From assembly GCA_019634575.1 (NCBI GenBank), contig JAHCAY010000001.1:1922001-1986000 (forward strand): a stretch of 64,000 bases of DNA, written 5' to 3'. The notes beneath the pieces are model-generated. The model did not search any database and was not told the DNA's origin. It saw nothing but the letters and a program-made list of their open reading frames with translations. Positions 40,864 to 50,280 of this stretch are shown here, piece after piece (the stretch's first letter is position 1; each line of letters begins with the position of its first letter). Both the position numbers and the translations under genes were made by a program. Origin of the DNA: Candidatus Didemnitutus sp. Its GTDB lineage: Bacteria; Verrucomicrobiota; Verrucomicrobiia; Opitutales; Opitutaceae.

Positions 40864-41298
40864 GGCCTTCCGCGCGTCGCGGCCGGCCTTGTCCTTCATG
40901 CGGTCGAGGATGCCGTTGATGAAACGCTTCGAGTCGGCGGTGGAGAAATTTTTCGAGAGGTCGATGGCCTCGTTGATCGAGACGACCGGCGGGATGTCCT
41001 TGCGGTAAAGCATCTCGAAGATCGCCAGCCGCAGGATCGCGAGGTCGATGCGCGCGATGCGCTCGAACTCCCAGTTGTGCGCGAGCGTGCGGATGTGGCC
41101 GTCGATCTCGTCGATGTGCTTCATCACCCCATCGATCAATTCCTCCGCGAAGGCGTAGTGATCGCGCGGCTTTTCGAGACCGTCGAAGAACAACCGCAAG
41201 TCCTCGGTGAAGTTCGCGGGTTTGTTGATGCTCCAGGCGTAGAGAAACTGGAGTGCGGCGGCGCGGCTTTCGCGGCGTTGGGAAAATTGACTGCTCAT
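40852..41298 (-). CDS. nusB: Transcription antitermination factor NusB
   Basis: Binds boxA RNA with S10 in ribosomal RNA antitermination. Seen: 148 residues. RRESRAAALQFLYAW near the N-terminus, then LIDGVMKHIDEIDGHI, RIARIDLAILRLAIFEML and the family block PPVVSINEAIDLSKNFSTADSKRF, split here for length. FINGILDRM ends the core. The start ATG overlaps the ribH stop by 4 bases, a classic ribH-nusB pairing. The last codons and stop come from the palindromic element downstream. Confidence 0.95.
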   Translation of the reverse strand: MSSQFSQRRESRAAALQFLYAWSINKPANFTEDLRLFFDGLEKPRDHYAFAEELIDGVMKHIDEIDGHIRTLAHNWEFERIARIDLAILRLAIFEMLYRKDIPPVVSINEAIDLSKNFSTADSKRFINGILDRMKDKAGRDARKASSE

Positions 41299-41780
41299 GA
41301 GTGTTTGCCTTTTCGCAGGGTGCGGCGGAGCGCCGCCATTTCAAGCCCGGCGCGCGCGAACTCCGCGCCGCGATCGAGCTTGCCGACGCAACGCGCGCGC
41401 GCCTGCGCGAGCGTATCGGTTACGATCACGCCGTTGATCACCGGCACTCCGGTGCCGAGCGCGACCTGTTGCAACGCGTGGGAAACGCTCTCGCCCACCA
41501 TCTCGTGATGGTTCGTGTCGCCGCCGATCAGCACGCCGAGCGCGATCACGCAGTCGAAACGTCCGGTCGCGGCCAGTTGCTGCGCGGCCCACGGCACCTC
41601 GTGCGAACCCGGCACGCGAATTTCCACGATGTCCTTCGCACGCACACCGGCGGCGGCGAGCACTGCCACGGCGCGAGAGCGCAAGCCGTCGACGAGCCCG
41701 GTGTTGAACCGCGCCGCCACGATGCCGAAACGCAGGCCGGCACCGCGGATGTTCAAGTCACTGGGAGCGTCGAAACTCAT
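41295..41780 (-). CDS. ribH: 6,7-Dimethyl-8-ribityllumazine synthase
   Basis: Penultimate riboflavin step: condenses 5-amino-6-ribitylaminouracil with dihydroxybutanone phosphate. Seen: 161 residues from ATG 41780. FGIVAARFNTGLVDGL, EIRVPGSHEVPWAAQQLA, CVIALGVLIGGDTNHHEMVG (the active-site His pair), and VPVINGVIVTDTLAQA with the following Ala/Arg helix. Length matches icosahedral or pentameric lumazine synthases. ATGA overlap with nusB downstream; ribB lies 54 bases upstream on the same strand. Confidence 0.95.
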   Translation of the reverse strand: MSFDAPSDLNIRGAGLRFGIVAARFNTGLVDGLRSRAVAVLAAAGVRAKDIVEIRVPGSHEVPWAAQQLAATGRFDCVIALGVLIGGDTNHHEMVGESVSHALQQVALGTGVPVINGVIVTDTLAQARARCVGKLDRGAEFARAGLEMAALRRTLRKGKHS

Positions 41781-41834
41781 GGAACGGGTAATTGGCGGGG
41801 GCAGGCCGGCGCGGCGCAACCCGAAATCCGCGCC

Positions 41835-42923
41835 TCACACCGGCACGACCTCGACGATCTCCAAGCCGTAGCCGTCCAGGCCGACGACGCGGCGGTTCGA
41901 GTGCGTCATCAACCGGATTTTTTGCAGTCCGAGCGCCGTGAGGATCTGCGCGCCGGTGCCGTAATCGCGCAGGCTCGGCCGGCGCGGCTGATCTAGCGCC
42001 GCCAACGCCTCCTGCATGCGGCCGTTCTGTTCCATGTAGACGATCGCGCCGTGGCCGTTTTTCGCCACCCGCTCCAAGGAGGAAAGCAGCGAGCGATGGC
42101 TGCCCATGTCGCGACCGTGGAAGACATCGCTGAGGAGGTTCTCCGTGTGCACGCGCACGAGCGTCGGTGAGCCGTCGAGCCGCCCCATCGTGAACGCGAG
42201 ATGGTGACGACCGTCGATCTGGCTGCGGAAGACGTGCAGCATGAATTCGCCGTATTCCGACGAGAACGGCCGCGTGCTGATGCACTCGACGAGCTTTTCG
42301 CGGCGATGACGGTATTCGATCAGCGACGAAATCGAGATCAACGGCAGCCGGTGGCGCTGCTTGAACTCCACCAACTCCGGCACGCGGGCCATGGTGCCGT
42401 CCTCGTTCAACACCTCGCAGATCACCGCGACCGGCCCGAGCCCGGCCAGCGCGGCGAGATCGACCGCCGCCTCCGTGTGCCCGGCGCGCTCGAGCACGCC
42501 GCCCGGACGCGCGCAAAGCGGGAAAATGTGACCGGGCTGCACCAGTTCGTCGGGGCGCGTGGCCGGATTCGCCAGCAGTTGCACCGTGCGCGCCCGGTCG
42601 AAGGCGCTGATGCCGGTCGTGATGCCTTCGGTCGCATCGACCGACACGGTGAAAGCCGTGCGCATCGCCTCGCGGTTCTGCTGCACCATCGGATTGATTC
42701 CGAGTCGCTTCAACGCGGGCTCCGTCATCGGCACGCAGATCAGCCCGCGCGCGTGCCGAATCATCAGGTTGACCAGCTCGGGCGTGACCTTTTCGGCGGC
42801 GAAGACCAGATCGCCTTCGTTCTCGCGGCCCTCGTCATCCGTCACGATCACGACGCCGCCGGCGGCGATCGTCTGAATCGCGGTTTCGACCGAATCGAAG
42901 GGAGAGCTGGCGACGGCGGACAT
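41835..42923 (-). CDS. ribB: Dihydroxybutanone-phosphate synthase fused to a degenerate GTP cyclohydrolase II domain
   Basis: Seen: 362 residues from ATG 42923. The RibB half (1-205) is intact: TDDEGRENEGDLVFAAE, the acidic metal site, QPGHIFPL, and GHTEAAVDLA with its His and Glu. The C-terminal half has the GTP cyclohydrolase II fold text (VRVHTENLLSDVF, RDYGTGAQILTALGL, GYGLEIVEVVPV). However, the three zinc-binding cysteines of the canonical ECLTGD...RCDCG block are all absent; the block reads ENLLSDVFHGRDMGSH. Known: hybrid proteins of this type (called RibBX) supply only RibB activity. Inferred: makes 3,4-dihydroxy-2-butanone 4-phosphate, with the second half structural or regulatory. 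A separate RibA must exist elsewhere. No FMN riboswitch upstream. Confidence 0.9.
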   Translation of the reverse strand: MSAVASSPFDSVETAIQTIAAGGVVIVTDDEGRENEGDLVFAAEKVTPELVNLMIRHARGLICVPMTEPALKRLGINPMVQQNREAMRTAFTVSVDATEGITTGISAFDRARTVQLLANPATRPDELVQPGHIFPLCARPGGVLERAGHTEAAVDLAALAGLGPVAVICEVLNEDGTMARVPELVEFKQRHRLPLISISSLIEYRHRREKLVECISTRPFSSEYGEFMLHVFRSQIDGRHHLAFTMGRLDGSPTLVRVHTENLLSDVFHGRDMGSHRSLLSSLERVAKNGHGAIVYMEQNGRMQEALAALDQPRRPSLRDYGTGAQILTALGLQKIRLMTHSNRRVVGLDGYGLEIVEVVPV

Positions 42924-42942
42924 GGAGAAAAGAAGGGGCGGC

Positions 42943-42971
42943 AGCATCCGCACGCTCGCTCAACCTGTCAA
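42943..42971 (-). promoter_or_regulatory. Possible sigma-70 promoter for ribB
   Basis: On the minus strand a perfect TTGACA (42971-42966), 17-base spacer and GATGCT (42948-42943), ending about 20 bases before the ribB ATG. The -35 is ideal and the -10 is poor. Confidence 0.4.
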
Positions 42972-43016
42972 ATCCCGCGCGCTCAGCAGTCGCGCTTTCG
43001 TCCGCCGCCGCGCGGC

Positions 43017-44654
43017 TCAATCCTGCTCTTCGGCCGGCATTTTCTCGCCGGCGAAGGTGTGCCCGATCGTGTTCAGCTGGCCGCTGATGCGGCGGAGGGC
43101 GTTGACCAGTTCCAGGTAACGCGTGCTCGCGCCGAGCATGCGGTCGTCGCAGCCGATCAAACGCTGGTAATGCGCCTTCTGCACGTCGATGCACCACTTC
43201 TTGAGCGCGTCGCCCTCACGGAGAAATTCTTGCGCCGTCACGCGGTCGCGCGTCGTGAGCACGAGGATCGCCGTGTCGAGCCGGTGCAGCGTGCGCCGGT
43301 GCATTTCCGCGAGATCCGCCTCGTCCTCGGCGGAAAGCGGCAACGGATTGGCGATCTGTTTCAGGATTTGATGGCAGAAATTCTTGTCGATCACGTCGCC
43401 CACCGTCTCGAGCTGGCTCGCGAAATGGATGAGCCCGAACTGCACCTGGCTGTCACGCGGCGTCATCTGGTCGACGGGAATTTGACTGAGGTAGTGCTTG
43501 ATCGCGGCGTGCATCTCGTCGACGCGGTTGTCGTGCTCCTGCACTTCGCGCACGAGCGCGGCGTCCTGGGTCTGCAATCCGCGCCACGCAGTCGTGAGCA
43601 TCGACTTGATGTCCTCGGTCAGCCGCAGCGTCTCGCGCGAGGCGTTGGCCAACGCGAACACCGGACTGCTCAGCGCCGTGGGGTCGAGGTGCGTCGCGAC
43701 CGAGCCGATCGGCGGGCGCGTCGGATCGTCGCGCACCGCGCGCATGACGAGTCGTCCAACATAGCCGGCGAGCAACGCGCCGGCGAAGGCCACCACCACG
43801 TTGAACCCCGTGTGAAAATTCGCCGCCTGCCGCGCGACGCCGCCCGGCATCGCTTCCATCGTCCGCTCCACCCACGGAAACGCCAGCAGCGCCGCGCCGA
43901 TCGCCGCGCATTTCAGCACGAGGTTGGCGACGGCGAGGCGTTTGCCAGCGAGCGTCGCCCAACCGGCCGCAAGCGAGGTGAGCCCGAGACCGAGATTAGC
44001 CCCGAGCACGACCGGCAGCACCGTCGCGAGCGAGAACGCCCCCACACCCGCCATCGCGATCACCAGGCCGATGACTGCCGTCGAACTCTGCGTGAGGAAC
44101 GTCAGCCCCGCCGCGAACACGATCATCAGCGCGCGATGGCTGCTGAACATCACCATCAGCGTCTCGAACTCGGCATTGCCCGCGAGCACGTGCGCGCCCG
44201 CACTGATGACATCCATGCCGAGGAAGATGAAACCGAGCGCGAGCAGCACCTGTCCCGCGCCGCGACCCGTTTCGCTGCGCGCCCAGAGGTAGCCGATCAC
44301 GCCGCAGATCAGGAACAGGCCGTTGTAGTCGAAGAACCGAAACGCCAGCAGCTGCACCATGACCGTAATGCCGACGTTCGCGCCGAGCAGGAACACGAGC
44401 ATGCGCTCCGCCGGCATCTTGCCGGCGTTGAGCAGTTGCATCGTCAGCAGCGTCTGCGCCGTGGAGGACGGCGCGACCGTGCCGAACGCCAGGCCCGCCA
44501 CCGTCGCGGTCCAGCGGTTGGCACCCATGCGCTCGATCCACGCGTGCAGCGCGTGACCGATCATGCGCTCGAGTCCTTTGCGGAGAAAGCGGATGGCAAA
44601 CAGCATCAGCGCGACGCCGCCCGCGATATTGAGCAGGGCAAGTGAGCCGGACAT
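43017..44654 (-). CDS. Na/Pi cotransporter-like protein with PhoU-like domain
   Basis: Seen: 545 residues. The N-terminal 330 residues hold two inverted Na/Pi repeats: GTVAPSSTAQTLLTMQLLNA in the first and LTFLTQSSTAVIGLVIAMAG in the second (the QSS motif). Conserved LLGANVGITV and LGANLGLGLTSL blocks follow the repeats. The C-terminal 200 residues are helical and PhoU-like (EHDNRVDEMHAAIKHYLSQI, IHFASQLETVGDVIDKN). Known: bacterial Na/Pi-cotransporter family members move phosphate with sodium, often as export or low-affinity routes controlled by the PhoU-like part. The first repeat reads PSS where QSS is usual, a small departure. It lies 93 bases upstream of ribB, same strand. Confidence 0.88.
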   Translation of the reverse strand: MSGSLALLNIAGGVALMLFAIRFLRKGLERMIGHALHAWIERMGANRWTATVAGLAFGTVAPSSTAQTLLTMQLLNAGKMPAERMLVFLLGANVGITVMVQLLAFRFFDYNGLFLICGVIGYLWARSETGRGAGQVLLALGFIFLGMDVISAGAHVLAGNAEFETLMVMFSSHRALMIVFAAGLTFLTQSSTAVIGLVIAMAGVGAFSLATVLPVVLGANLGLGLTSLAAGWATLAGKRLAVANLVLKCAAIGAALLAFPWVERTMEAMPGGVARQAANFHTGFNVVVAFAGALLAGYVGRLVMRAVRDDPTRPPIGSVATHLDPTALSSPVFALANASRETLRLTEDIKSMLTTAWRGLQTQDAALVREVQEHDNRVDEMHAAIKHYLSQIPVDQMTPRDSQVQFGLIHFASQLETVGDVIDKNFCHQILKQIANPLPLSAEDEADLAEMHRRTLHRLDTAILVLTTRDRVTAQEFLREGDALKKWCIDVQKAHYQRLIGCDDRMLGASTRYLELVNALRRISGQLNTIGHTFAGEKMPAEEQD

Positions 44655-44663
44655 CGCGTCGCC

Positions 44664-45128
44664 TCAGGCGTGGAAATCGATCGTGTAGTTCTCGACCGCC
44701 TGCTCCGCCTCGGAGCCGTCAGCCGATACCGCGCCCTTGAGCAGCGTCAGGAACAGCTTGAACGCATACGGCGGACGCACGGGCTTGCTGCCGACCAGCG
44801 CCTTCCCGTCGCCGGAAAGATTCAGAATGATCCGCTCGCTTCCCAGCTTGTAGTTCGGATTCCACCGCGCCGCCGCGCGGGTGACGTCGGCCGGTGCGGA
44901 CTTCTTGTCCTTGTCGTAAAACGACAGCTTGAACGTGCCGCCCTCGAGTGTGAGTCCGAGAAACGTGCCGTTGGGTCGCACAATCACAATGCCGGCGATC
45001 TTCGCTTCCGTTTTTTTATCGTCGGTCTTCGTCGTGGTCTTGGTCGTGCTGCCGGGCTTCGGGGTTTGCGCCGAAAGTTGGCCGAAGCCGAGAGCGAGGA
45101 CAACCAAGAGAACGAACCGCGTCTTCAT
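44664..45128 (-). CDS. Exported protein of unknown function
   Basis: Seen: 154 residues from ATG 45128 (MKTRFVLLVVLALGF); an in-frame start 8 codons upstream would spoil the signal peptide. After the cleavage site (LSAQ) comes a Thr/Lys-rich linker (STTKTTTKTDDKKTEAK). A compact beta-rich domain follows (GIVIVRPNGTFLGLTLEGG, FKLSFYDKDKKSAPADVTR, RIILNLSGDGKALVGSKPVR). I do not recognise a family. It is 9 bases upstream of the Na/Pi gene and probably co-transcribed with it. It is divergent from the ADP-ribosylglycohydrolase gene. Confidence 0.7.
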   Translation of the reverse strand: MKTRFVLLVVLALGFGQLSAQTPKPGSTTKTTTKTDDKKTEAKIAGIVIVRPNGTFLGLTLEGGTFKLSFYDKDKKSAPADVTRAAARWNPNYKLGSERIILNLSGDGKALVGSKPVRPPYAFKLFLTLLKGAVSADGSEAEQAVENYTIDFHA

Positions 45129-45242
45129 GTTCGGCACGTTAGCTTGGAGCAACCGCGCCGCAAGCCCGCGCTCGCTCCCGCCGCGACCGCTCGCCGTTTA
45201 GCTTTCGATTCACGCTCGCGACGTCATGCGCGGGGCGGCATC

Positions 45243-46808
45243 ATGACCGTCCAGTCTATGAAACTCGCTCTCCGTCTGCTTTGCCTCGCAGTCTGTGCGA
45301 CGACGACTTTCGCCGCCGCCACTCGTTCCCTCTCGCGCGCCGAGCTGCGCGACAAGATTCGCGGCGCGTGGGCCGGGCAGATGATCGGCGTCGTCTACGG
45401 CGCCCCCACGGAGTTTCACGCCCTCGGCCGCACGTTCGACGATCCCATCAAACCCGAGCCCATCACCAACGCCATCGTGCAGGACGACCTCTACGTCGAG
45501 ATGACGTTCTCCAAGGTCCTCGACACCGTCGGCCTCGACGCGACGAGCGACGACTACGGCGCGGCATTCGCGCAATCCCGCTACAAACTCTGGCACGCCA
45601 ACGCCGCAGCGCGACGCAACCTCCAACGCGGCCTGCCCGCCGCGCTCAGCGGCGACCCGCGCTACAACGCGCACTGCGACGACATCGATTTCCAGATCGA
45701 GTCGGACTTCATCGGCATCCTCTGTCCCGGCCTGCCCGCCGAGGCCAACCGCCTCGGTGAGCGCGTCGGCCGGGTGATGAACCACGGCGACGGCCTCTAT
45801 GGCGGCCTGTTCATCGCCGGCATGTATTCCGCCGCGTTCTTCGAGAGTGATCCACGACGCGTGGTCGAGGCCGGCCTCGCGAGCATCCCGGCAAACAGCG
45901 GCTACGGTCGCATCATCCGCGACCTGCTCGACTGGCACGCCGCGTATCCCGGCGACTGGCGGAAAATCTGGCAGTTGCTCGCCGACAAATGGGACCATGA
46001 CGACATCTGTCCGGAGGGCGCGCATCGCCCCTTCAACATCGACGCCAAACTCAACGGCGCCTACGTCGCGCTCGGCCTGCTCGCTGGCAACGGTGACTGG
46101 CAGCGCACGATGGAAATCGCCACGCGTTGCGGCCAGGACTCCGACTGCAATCCCTCCAGCGCCTGTGGCGTGCTCGGCGCGATGATCGGCTTCGAGCGCA
46201 TCCCCGCCGAACACCGCACCGCCGTGCTCTCCATCGCCGAACGCAAGTTCGACTACACCGACTACTCCTTCCGCGACATCGTCGCATCGTCCGAACGTCT
46301 CGCCCTCGCAGTCATCCAGCGCGCCGGCGGGCGGGTGGACGACCAAGAGGTCATCATCCCGCGACAGACGGTCACGCCCCCGCCGCTCGAGTCATCGGGC
46401 TACGGCCGGCCGGTGCAGCTCATCAACAGCGATGAAGCGGCGTGGACTTGGCGCGGCGCGTGGGAATCGAAACCCGGCCAGTTCTGGTCCGACAAATACA
46501 TGGCCCGCGAAGCGAACGGCGCCGGCGCGGAGGCCGAGTTGAAATTCCGCGGCACTGGCGTCGTGCTCATCGGCAGCCTCATCCACGACGGCGGCCGGGC
46601 CGATGTCTTCATCGACGGCGTGAAATGCGATCTCGTGGCCGACGCCTACGTGGACGACACGCGCACGCACGACAACGACCTCTGGCGCCTGCCGGGACTG
46701 AGCGACGGCGAGCACACGTTGCGGATCGTCACGCGGAGCGACGCCGACCCGCACTCCTCCGGCCGGCGCTTCGGCATCATTCGCGCCGTGATCTATCGCG
46801 CGCCCTGA
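45243..46808 (+). CDS. Exported ADP-ribosylglycohydrolase-family protein
   Basis: Seen: 521 residues from ATG 45243; a second ATG at 45258 starts MKLALRLLCLAVCATTTFAA and is equally possible. The signal peptide is followed by LRDKIRGAWAGQMIGVVYGA, the family entry motif. Further on are DDLYVEMTF, the acidic CDDIDFQIESDF, MNHGDGLYGGLFIAGMYSA and QDSDCNPSSACGVLGA, where metal-binding Asp residues sit in DraG-type enzymes. The last 140 residues form an added beta domain (LKFRGTGVVLIGSLIHDGGR, ADVFIDGVKCDL) like a carbohydrate-binding module. Inferred: an extracytoplasmic glycohydrolase; export and the extra domain argue for a sugar substrate over protein ADP-ribose. Overlaps rarA tail-to-tail by 16 bases. 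Confidence 0.82.
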   Translation: MTVQSMKLALRLLCLAVCATTTFAAATRSLSRAELRDKIRGAWAGQMIGVVYGAPTEFHALGRTFDDPIKPEPITNAIVQDDLYVEMTFSKVLDTVGLDATSDDYGAAFAQSRYKLWHANAAARRNLQRGLPAALSGDPRYNAHCDDIDFQIESDFIGILCPGLPAEANRLGERVGRVMNHGDGLYGGLFIAGMYSAAFFESDPRRVVEAGLASIPANSGYGRIIRDLLDWHAAYPGDWRKIWQLLADKWDHDDICPEGAHRPFNIDAKLNGAYVALGLLAGNGDWQRTMEIATRCGQDSDCNPSSACGVLGAMIGFERIPAEHRTAVLSIAERKFDYTDYSFRDIVASSERLALAVIQRAGGRVDDQEVIIPRQTVTPPPLESSGYGRPVQLINSDEAAWTWRGAWESKPGQFWSDKYMAREANGAGAEAELKFRGTGVVLIGSLIHDGGRADVFIDGVKCDLVADAYVDDTRTHDNDLWRLPGLSDGEHTLRIVTRSDADPHSSGRRFGIIRAVIYRAP

Positions 46809-48172
46809 TCGCGCCGAATCTGCTCGCGCAATCCCTGCCAGCGCGCGAGACGGTCGGCGATCTTCGTTTCCCAACCCGCCGTCTTCGGGGTGTAGAGCGC
46901 GAGCGGTTTCTCGAGGTAGGTCTGCCCCGAGACGTTCTCGGGGAAGTCGTGCGAGTAGAGGTAACCCTTGCCGTGACCGGCGCGCTTGCTCGCCTGACCA
47001 CCCTTGTCGCGCAGGTGGACCGGCACGGGCTGCACCGACTGCTCCTTGAGTGCGCGATGCGCCGCGCCGAGCGCGAGCGTGGCCGAGTTGCTCTTCGGCG
47101 CGGTGGCGATGTAGAGCGTCGCGTGCGCGAGCGTCAGCTCCGCCTCCGGCAAACCGATGAAATCGCACGCGTGATGCGCCGCGACGGTCAGCGGCAGCGC
47201 CTGCGGGTCCGCCAGGCCAACGTCCTCGCTGGCGAGGATGACGAGGCGCCGCGCGATGAAGCGTGGGTCCTCGCCGCCGGCGAGCATCTTCGCGAGCCAA
47301 TACATCGCCGCGTCCGGATCGCTGCCCCGGCAGCTTTTGATGAACGCTGAGATCGTGTCGTAGTGCTCGTCCTCATCCGCGTCGTAGCGAATGCGGCGCT
47401 CGCGCGCGAAAACCTCGAGCTCCTTTTCCGAGATCGCAGCCTTCTCCGGCAAAGAGAGCGCGAGGACTTCGAGTGAGTTCAACGCCCGGCGTAGGTCGCC
47501 GTCGCAGAGCACGGCGAGATCGGTGAGCACCTTGTCGTCGGCCGCGTGCTCGCGCGCGCCGAGCCCACGCTCGGTATCGGCGAGTGCCTTGCGGAGCACG
47601 CCCGCGACCGCCACGGGCGACAGCGGCTCGAGCCGGAAGAGGTGGCTGCGGCTGAGCAGCGGCGGATTGACGTAGAACCCGGGATTGTGCGTCGTCGCGC
47701 CAATGAGACGCACGCTGCCTTCCTCGACGTCGGGCAGCAGCAGGTCCTGTTGGGATTTGTTGAACCGGTGGAGTTCGTCGATGAAGAGGATCGTGCGCGC
47801 CTCGGGCCGGCGGCGGGCGAGCGCGAGGATTTCGCGGAGCTCGGCGACGTTGCTCATCACCGCGTTCACGCGCACGAAGCGACTGCCGGTTTCGCGCGCG
47901 ATCGCCTCGGCGATGCTGGTCTTGCCACAGCCGGGCGGCCCGTAGAAGAGCAGGCTCCCGAAGCGGTTCGTCGCGATCAGTTGCGGGAGCAAACTGCCGG
48001 CGCGCGTGATGTGATCCTGCCCGACGACCTCGACGAGCGAGCGCGGGCGCATGCGCGCGGCGAGCGGCTGGTGCGAGCTGTCCTTCGGCGCTGGCGCAGG
48101 GGCTTCGCCGAAGGGCGCAGGCGCGGCGGATTCCTCGCCGAAAAGTGAGCCGGTGTCTGCGCCGCGTGCCAT
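46793..48172 (-). CDS. rarA: Replication-associated recombination ATPase RarA (MgsA)
   Basis: Clamp-loader-like AAA+ ATPase that acts at stalled replication forks. Seen: 459 residues from ATG 48172. AARMRPRSLVEVVGQDHI, P-loop GPPGCGKT (78-85), ILFIDELHRFNKSQQD (Walker B), and LIGATTHNPGFYVNPPLLSR with its sensor and arginine finger follow in order. The C-terminal MgsA domain has DAAMYWLAKMLAGGEDP, RFIARRLVILASEDVGLAD and the end YLYSHDFPENVSGQTYLE. The first 35 residues are a variable Pro/Ala linker. Isolated gene between convergent and divergent neighbours. Confidence 0.95.
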   Translation of the reverse strand: MARGADTGSLFGEESAAPAPFGEAPAPAPKDSSHQPLAARMRPRSLVEVVGQDHITRAGSLLPQLIATNRFGSLLFYGPPGCGKTSIAEAIARETGSRFVRVNAVMSNVAELREILALARRRPEARTILFIDELHRFNKSQQDLLLPDVEEGSVRLIGATTHNPGFYVNPPLLSRSHLFRLEPLSPVAVAGVLRKALADTERGLGAREHAADDKVLTDLAVLCDGDLRRALNSLEVLALSLPEKAAISEKELEVFARERRIRYDADEDEHYDTISAFIKSCRGSDPDAAMYWLAKMLAGGEDPRFIARRLVILASEDVGLADPQALPLTVAAHHACDFIGLPEAELTLAHATLYIATAPKSNSATLALGAAHRALKEQSVQPVPVHLRDKGGQASKRAGHGKGYLYSHDFPENVSGQTYLEKPLALYTPKTAGWETKIADRLARWQGLREQIRRDQGAR

Positions 48173-48271
48173 GATTGTCCACACAGTGGTCCGCATGGGG
48201 CGCGAAACAAGTTTGAAGGCGCGCGCCCGATCGCTTTGCTGGCCGTCTTGCCCGAGGGCCCGGGTCGGACG

Positions 48272-49909
48272 ATGACCAACGCCCTGCGCGCTCCCCTGCT
48301 CTGGCTGCTGCTGCCTTTCTGCGCGGGCATCGCGTGGATGGACCACGCACCGGACATTTCCATTCGCTCGCTCACTGGCCTCGCGCTGCTCGGCACGGCG
48401 CTCGCGCTCGTCGGCGGTCGCGGGCGCTCAGTCCTCGCTCAGACGGTGTGGGGCACCGGCTTGGTGGTGGCGGGGATTGTGGCTGGCGCGGGCTGGATGA
48501 AGTGGCGCGCCCCAGTGCCGCTGGAATGGGCCGGGCCGGCACGCGAAGTGAGGGTCGTCCTGCGCATCGAGCAGGTCTTCCCGCCCGCTCCACAGCGCAA
48601 AACGCTCAACGGCATCGCGTGCGTGATCGGTGGCGATGGTTCGGCGGTGCGGCTGGCGGGACAGCGCGTTTATTTCTCCGCCATCCGGCGCATCAGCGTG
48701 CCGCCGACGGTCTCGGGCGAATACCGTTTCGCCGGCGTGGTGGAGGCGTTGCCGGAGGACGAAAGCGGCGGTCGCGATTTCGACGCGTATCTGGCCACGC
48801 TCGGCATTCGCACGCGCATCGCGCGCGGCCATTTGCTCATGGAAACGCGCGCACCGGCGGCGTTCCGGGTATTTTGCGACCGCATGCAGGATCGGCTGGC
48901 CGCGGTCCTGCGGCGCGGCCTCGAGGCGCATCCGAACGTCGTCTCGCTTTACCTCGCCATGCTGCTCGGGGAAAAGGCGGTGCTGTCGGCGGAGCAGCAA
49001 AGCGCATTCATGCGCAGCGGCGTCTTTCATATTTTTTCCATCAGCGGGCTGCACGTCGGGGTGATCGCGGTGGCGATCCAAAGCGCGCTGCAGCTTCTGC
49101 GGGTGCCGCGCCGCGCGGCCATCGTGGCCGGGCTGGCGGTGCTCTGGCTTTATGTCGAGGTGACGGGGGCGAGTGTCCCGGCGGTGCGCTCGTTCCTGAT
49201 GATCGCGTTTCTGCTGGGTTCACGGATTTTCCGGCTGCCGGGCAATCCGCTGGCGGCGCTCGCGGCCGCGGCGTGGTCGACGCTGTTGCTCGATCCGCGG
49301 CAGTTGTTCTCCACCGGCTTTCAGATGTCCTACGCGGTCGTGGTCGCGCTGATCGTGATGGGACTGCCGCTCGCGGAGCGCTGGCAGGCGATGTGGCAGC
49401 CGTGGCGCGACCTGCCGGAGGCGGGCTGGAGCCGCTGGCAACGGTGGGTGCGCGACGGTGGGCGCGAGGTCCTCGGTGCGCTCGCGATCACTTGCGCGGC
49501 CACGCTGGCGAGCATGCCGAGCAGCGTCGGTTATTTCGGTTTGCTGTCGCCGGGCGCGCTGGCGGCGAATCTCGTGATCATCCCGATCTCGTCGCTCGCG
49601 ATCGTCGCGGGGTTTCTCGCGATGGTGGGCGGGCTGGCGCACGCCGGGGCGCTCGTGCTGGTGTTCAATCACGCGGCGGCGCTGCTGATCATCGCGATGG
49701 ATTGGCTGGTGCAGAAGGGCACGCCGTTGCCCGGCGTATATTTCGCGGCGGAATTTCACGCCCCGTGGATGGCGCCGGGCGCGACGGTGTTCGTGCTCGG
49801 CACGATGTTCGTCGGGGCAACCGCGCACTGGCGAAAAGCGGCCGGCGGATTCTGGCTGCCGGTGGCGGCCGTGGCGCTCGTGTTGATTTTCGGCGTGAAG
49901 TTTCCCTGA
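48272..49909 (+). CDS. comEC: ComEC/Rec2-type DNA-uptake membrane protein
   Basis: Forms the inner-membrane channel for single-stranded DNA in natural transformation. Seen: 545 residues from ATG 48272 (an earlier in-frame ATG at 48236 adds 12 unlikely residues). N-terminal spans lead to a DUF4131-like beta domain, then the Competence domain with the diagnostic FSISGLHVGVIAVAIQ and GASVPAVRSFLMIAFLLG. Also DPRQLFSTGFQMSYAVV and GALAANLVIIPISSLAIV. The C-terminal metallo-beta-lactamase domain present in many ComEC proteins is absent; the protein ends after the last spans, as in shorter bacterial forms. A 93-residue coiled-coil gene follows 20 bases on. Confidence 0.9.
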   Translation: MTNALRAPLLWLLLPFCAGIAWMDHAPDISIRSLTGLALLGTALALVGGRGRSVLAQTVWGTGLVVAGIVAGAGWMKWRAPVPLEWAGPAREVRVVLRIEQVFPPAPQRKTLNGIACVIGGDGSAVRLAGQRVYFSAIRRISVPPTVSGEYRFAGVVEALPEDESGGRDFDAYLATLGIRTRIARGHLLMETRAPAAFRVFCDRMQDRLAAVLRRGLEAHPNVVSLYLAMLLGEKAVLSAEQQSAFMRSGVFHIFSISGLHVGVIAVAIQSALQLLRVPRRAAIVAGLAVLWLYVEVTGASVPAVRSFLMIAFLLGSRIFRLPGNPLAALAAAAWSTLLLDPRQLFSTGFQMSYAVVVALIVMGLPLAERWQAMWQPWRDLPEAGWSRWQRWVRDGGREVLGALAITCAATLASMPSSVGYFGLLSPGALAANLVIIPISSLAIVAGFLAMVGGLAHAGALVLVFNHAAALLIIAMDWLVQKGTPLPGVYFAAEFHAPWMAPGATVFVLGTMFVGATAHWRKAAGGFWLPVAAVALVLIFGVKFP

Positions 49910-49929
49910 ACGCGGCAATCGTTCCGTCC

Positions 49930-50211
<282 letters not shown>

Positions 50212-50280
50212 AGCCGGTCTCAGACCGACTCAGGTTGTTGTCGCGAGTGCAGCTCACATCGCGAGCGAGCGGTTCTTGCC

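Noticed and set aside
42924..43016. FMN riboswitch before ribB
   Set aside because: The gap is only 93 bases and lacks the conserved RFN-element core; only a possible promoter is seen.
42201..44645. 814-codon plus-strand frame opposite ribB and the Na/Pi gene
   Set aside because: Arg/His/Glu-rich shadow spanning two genes and their gap.
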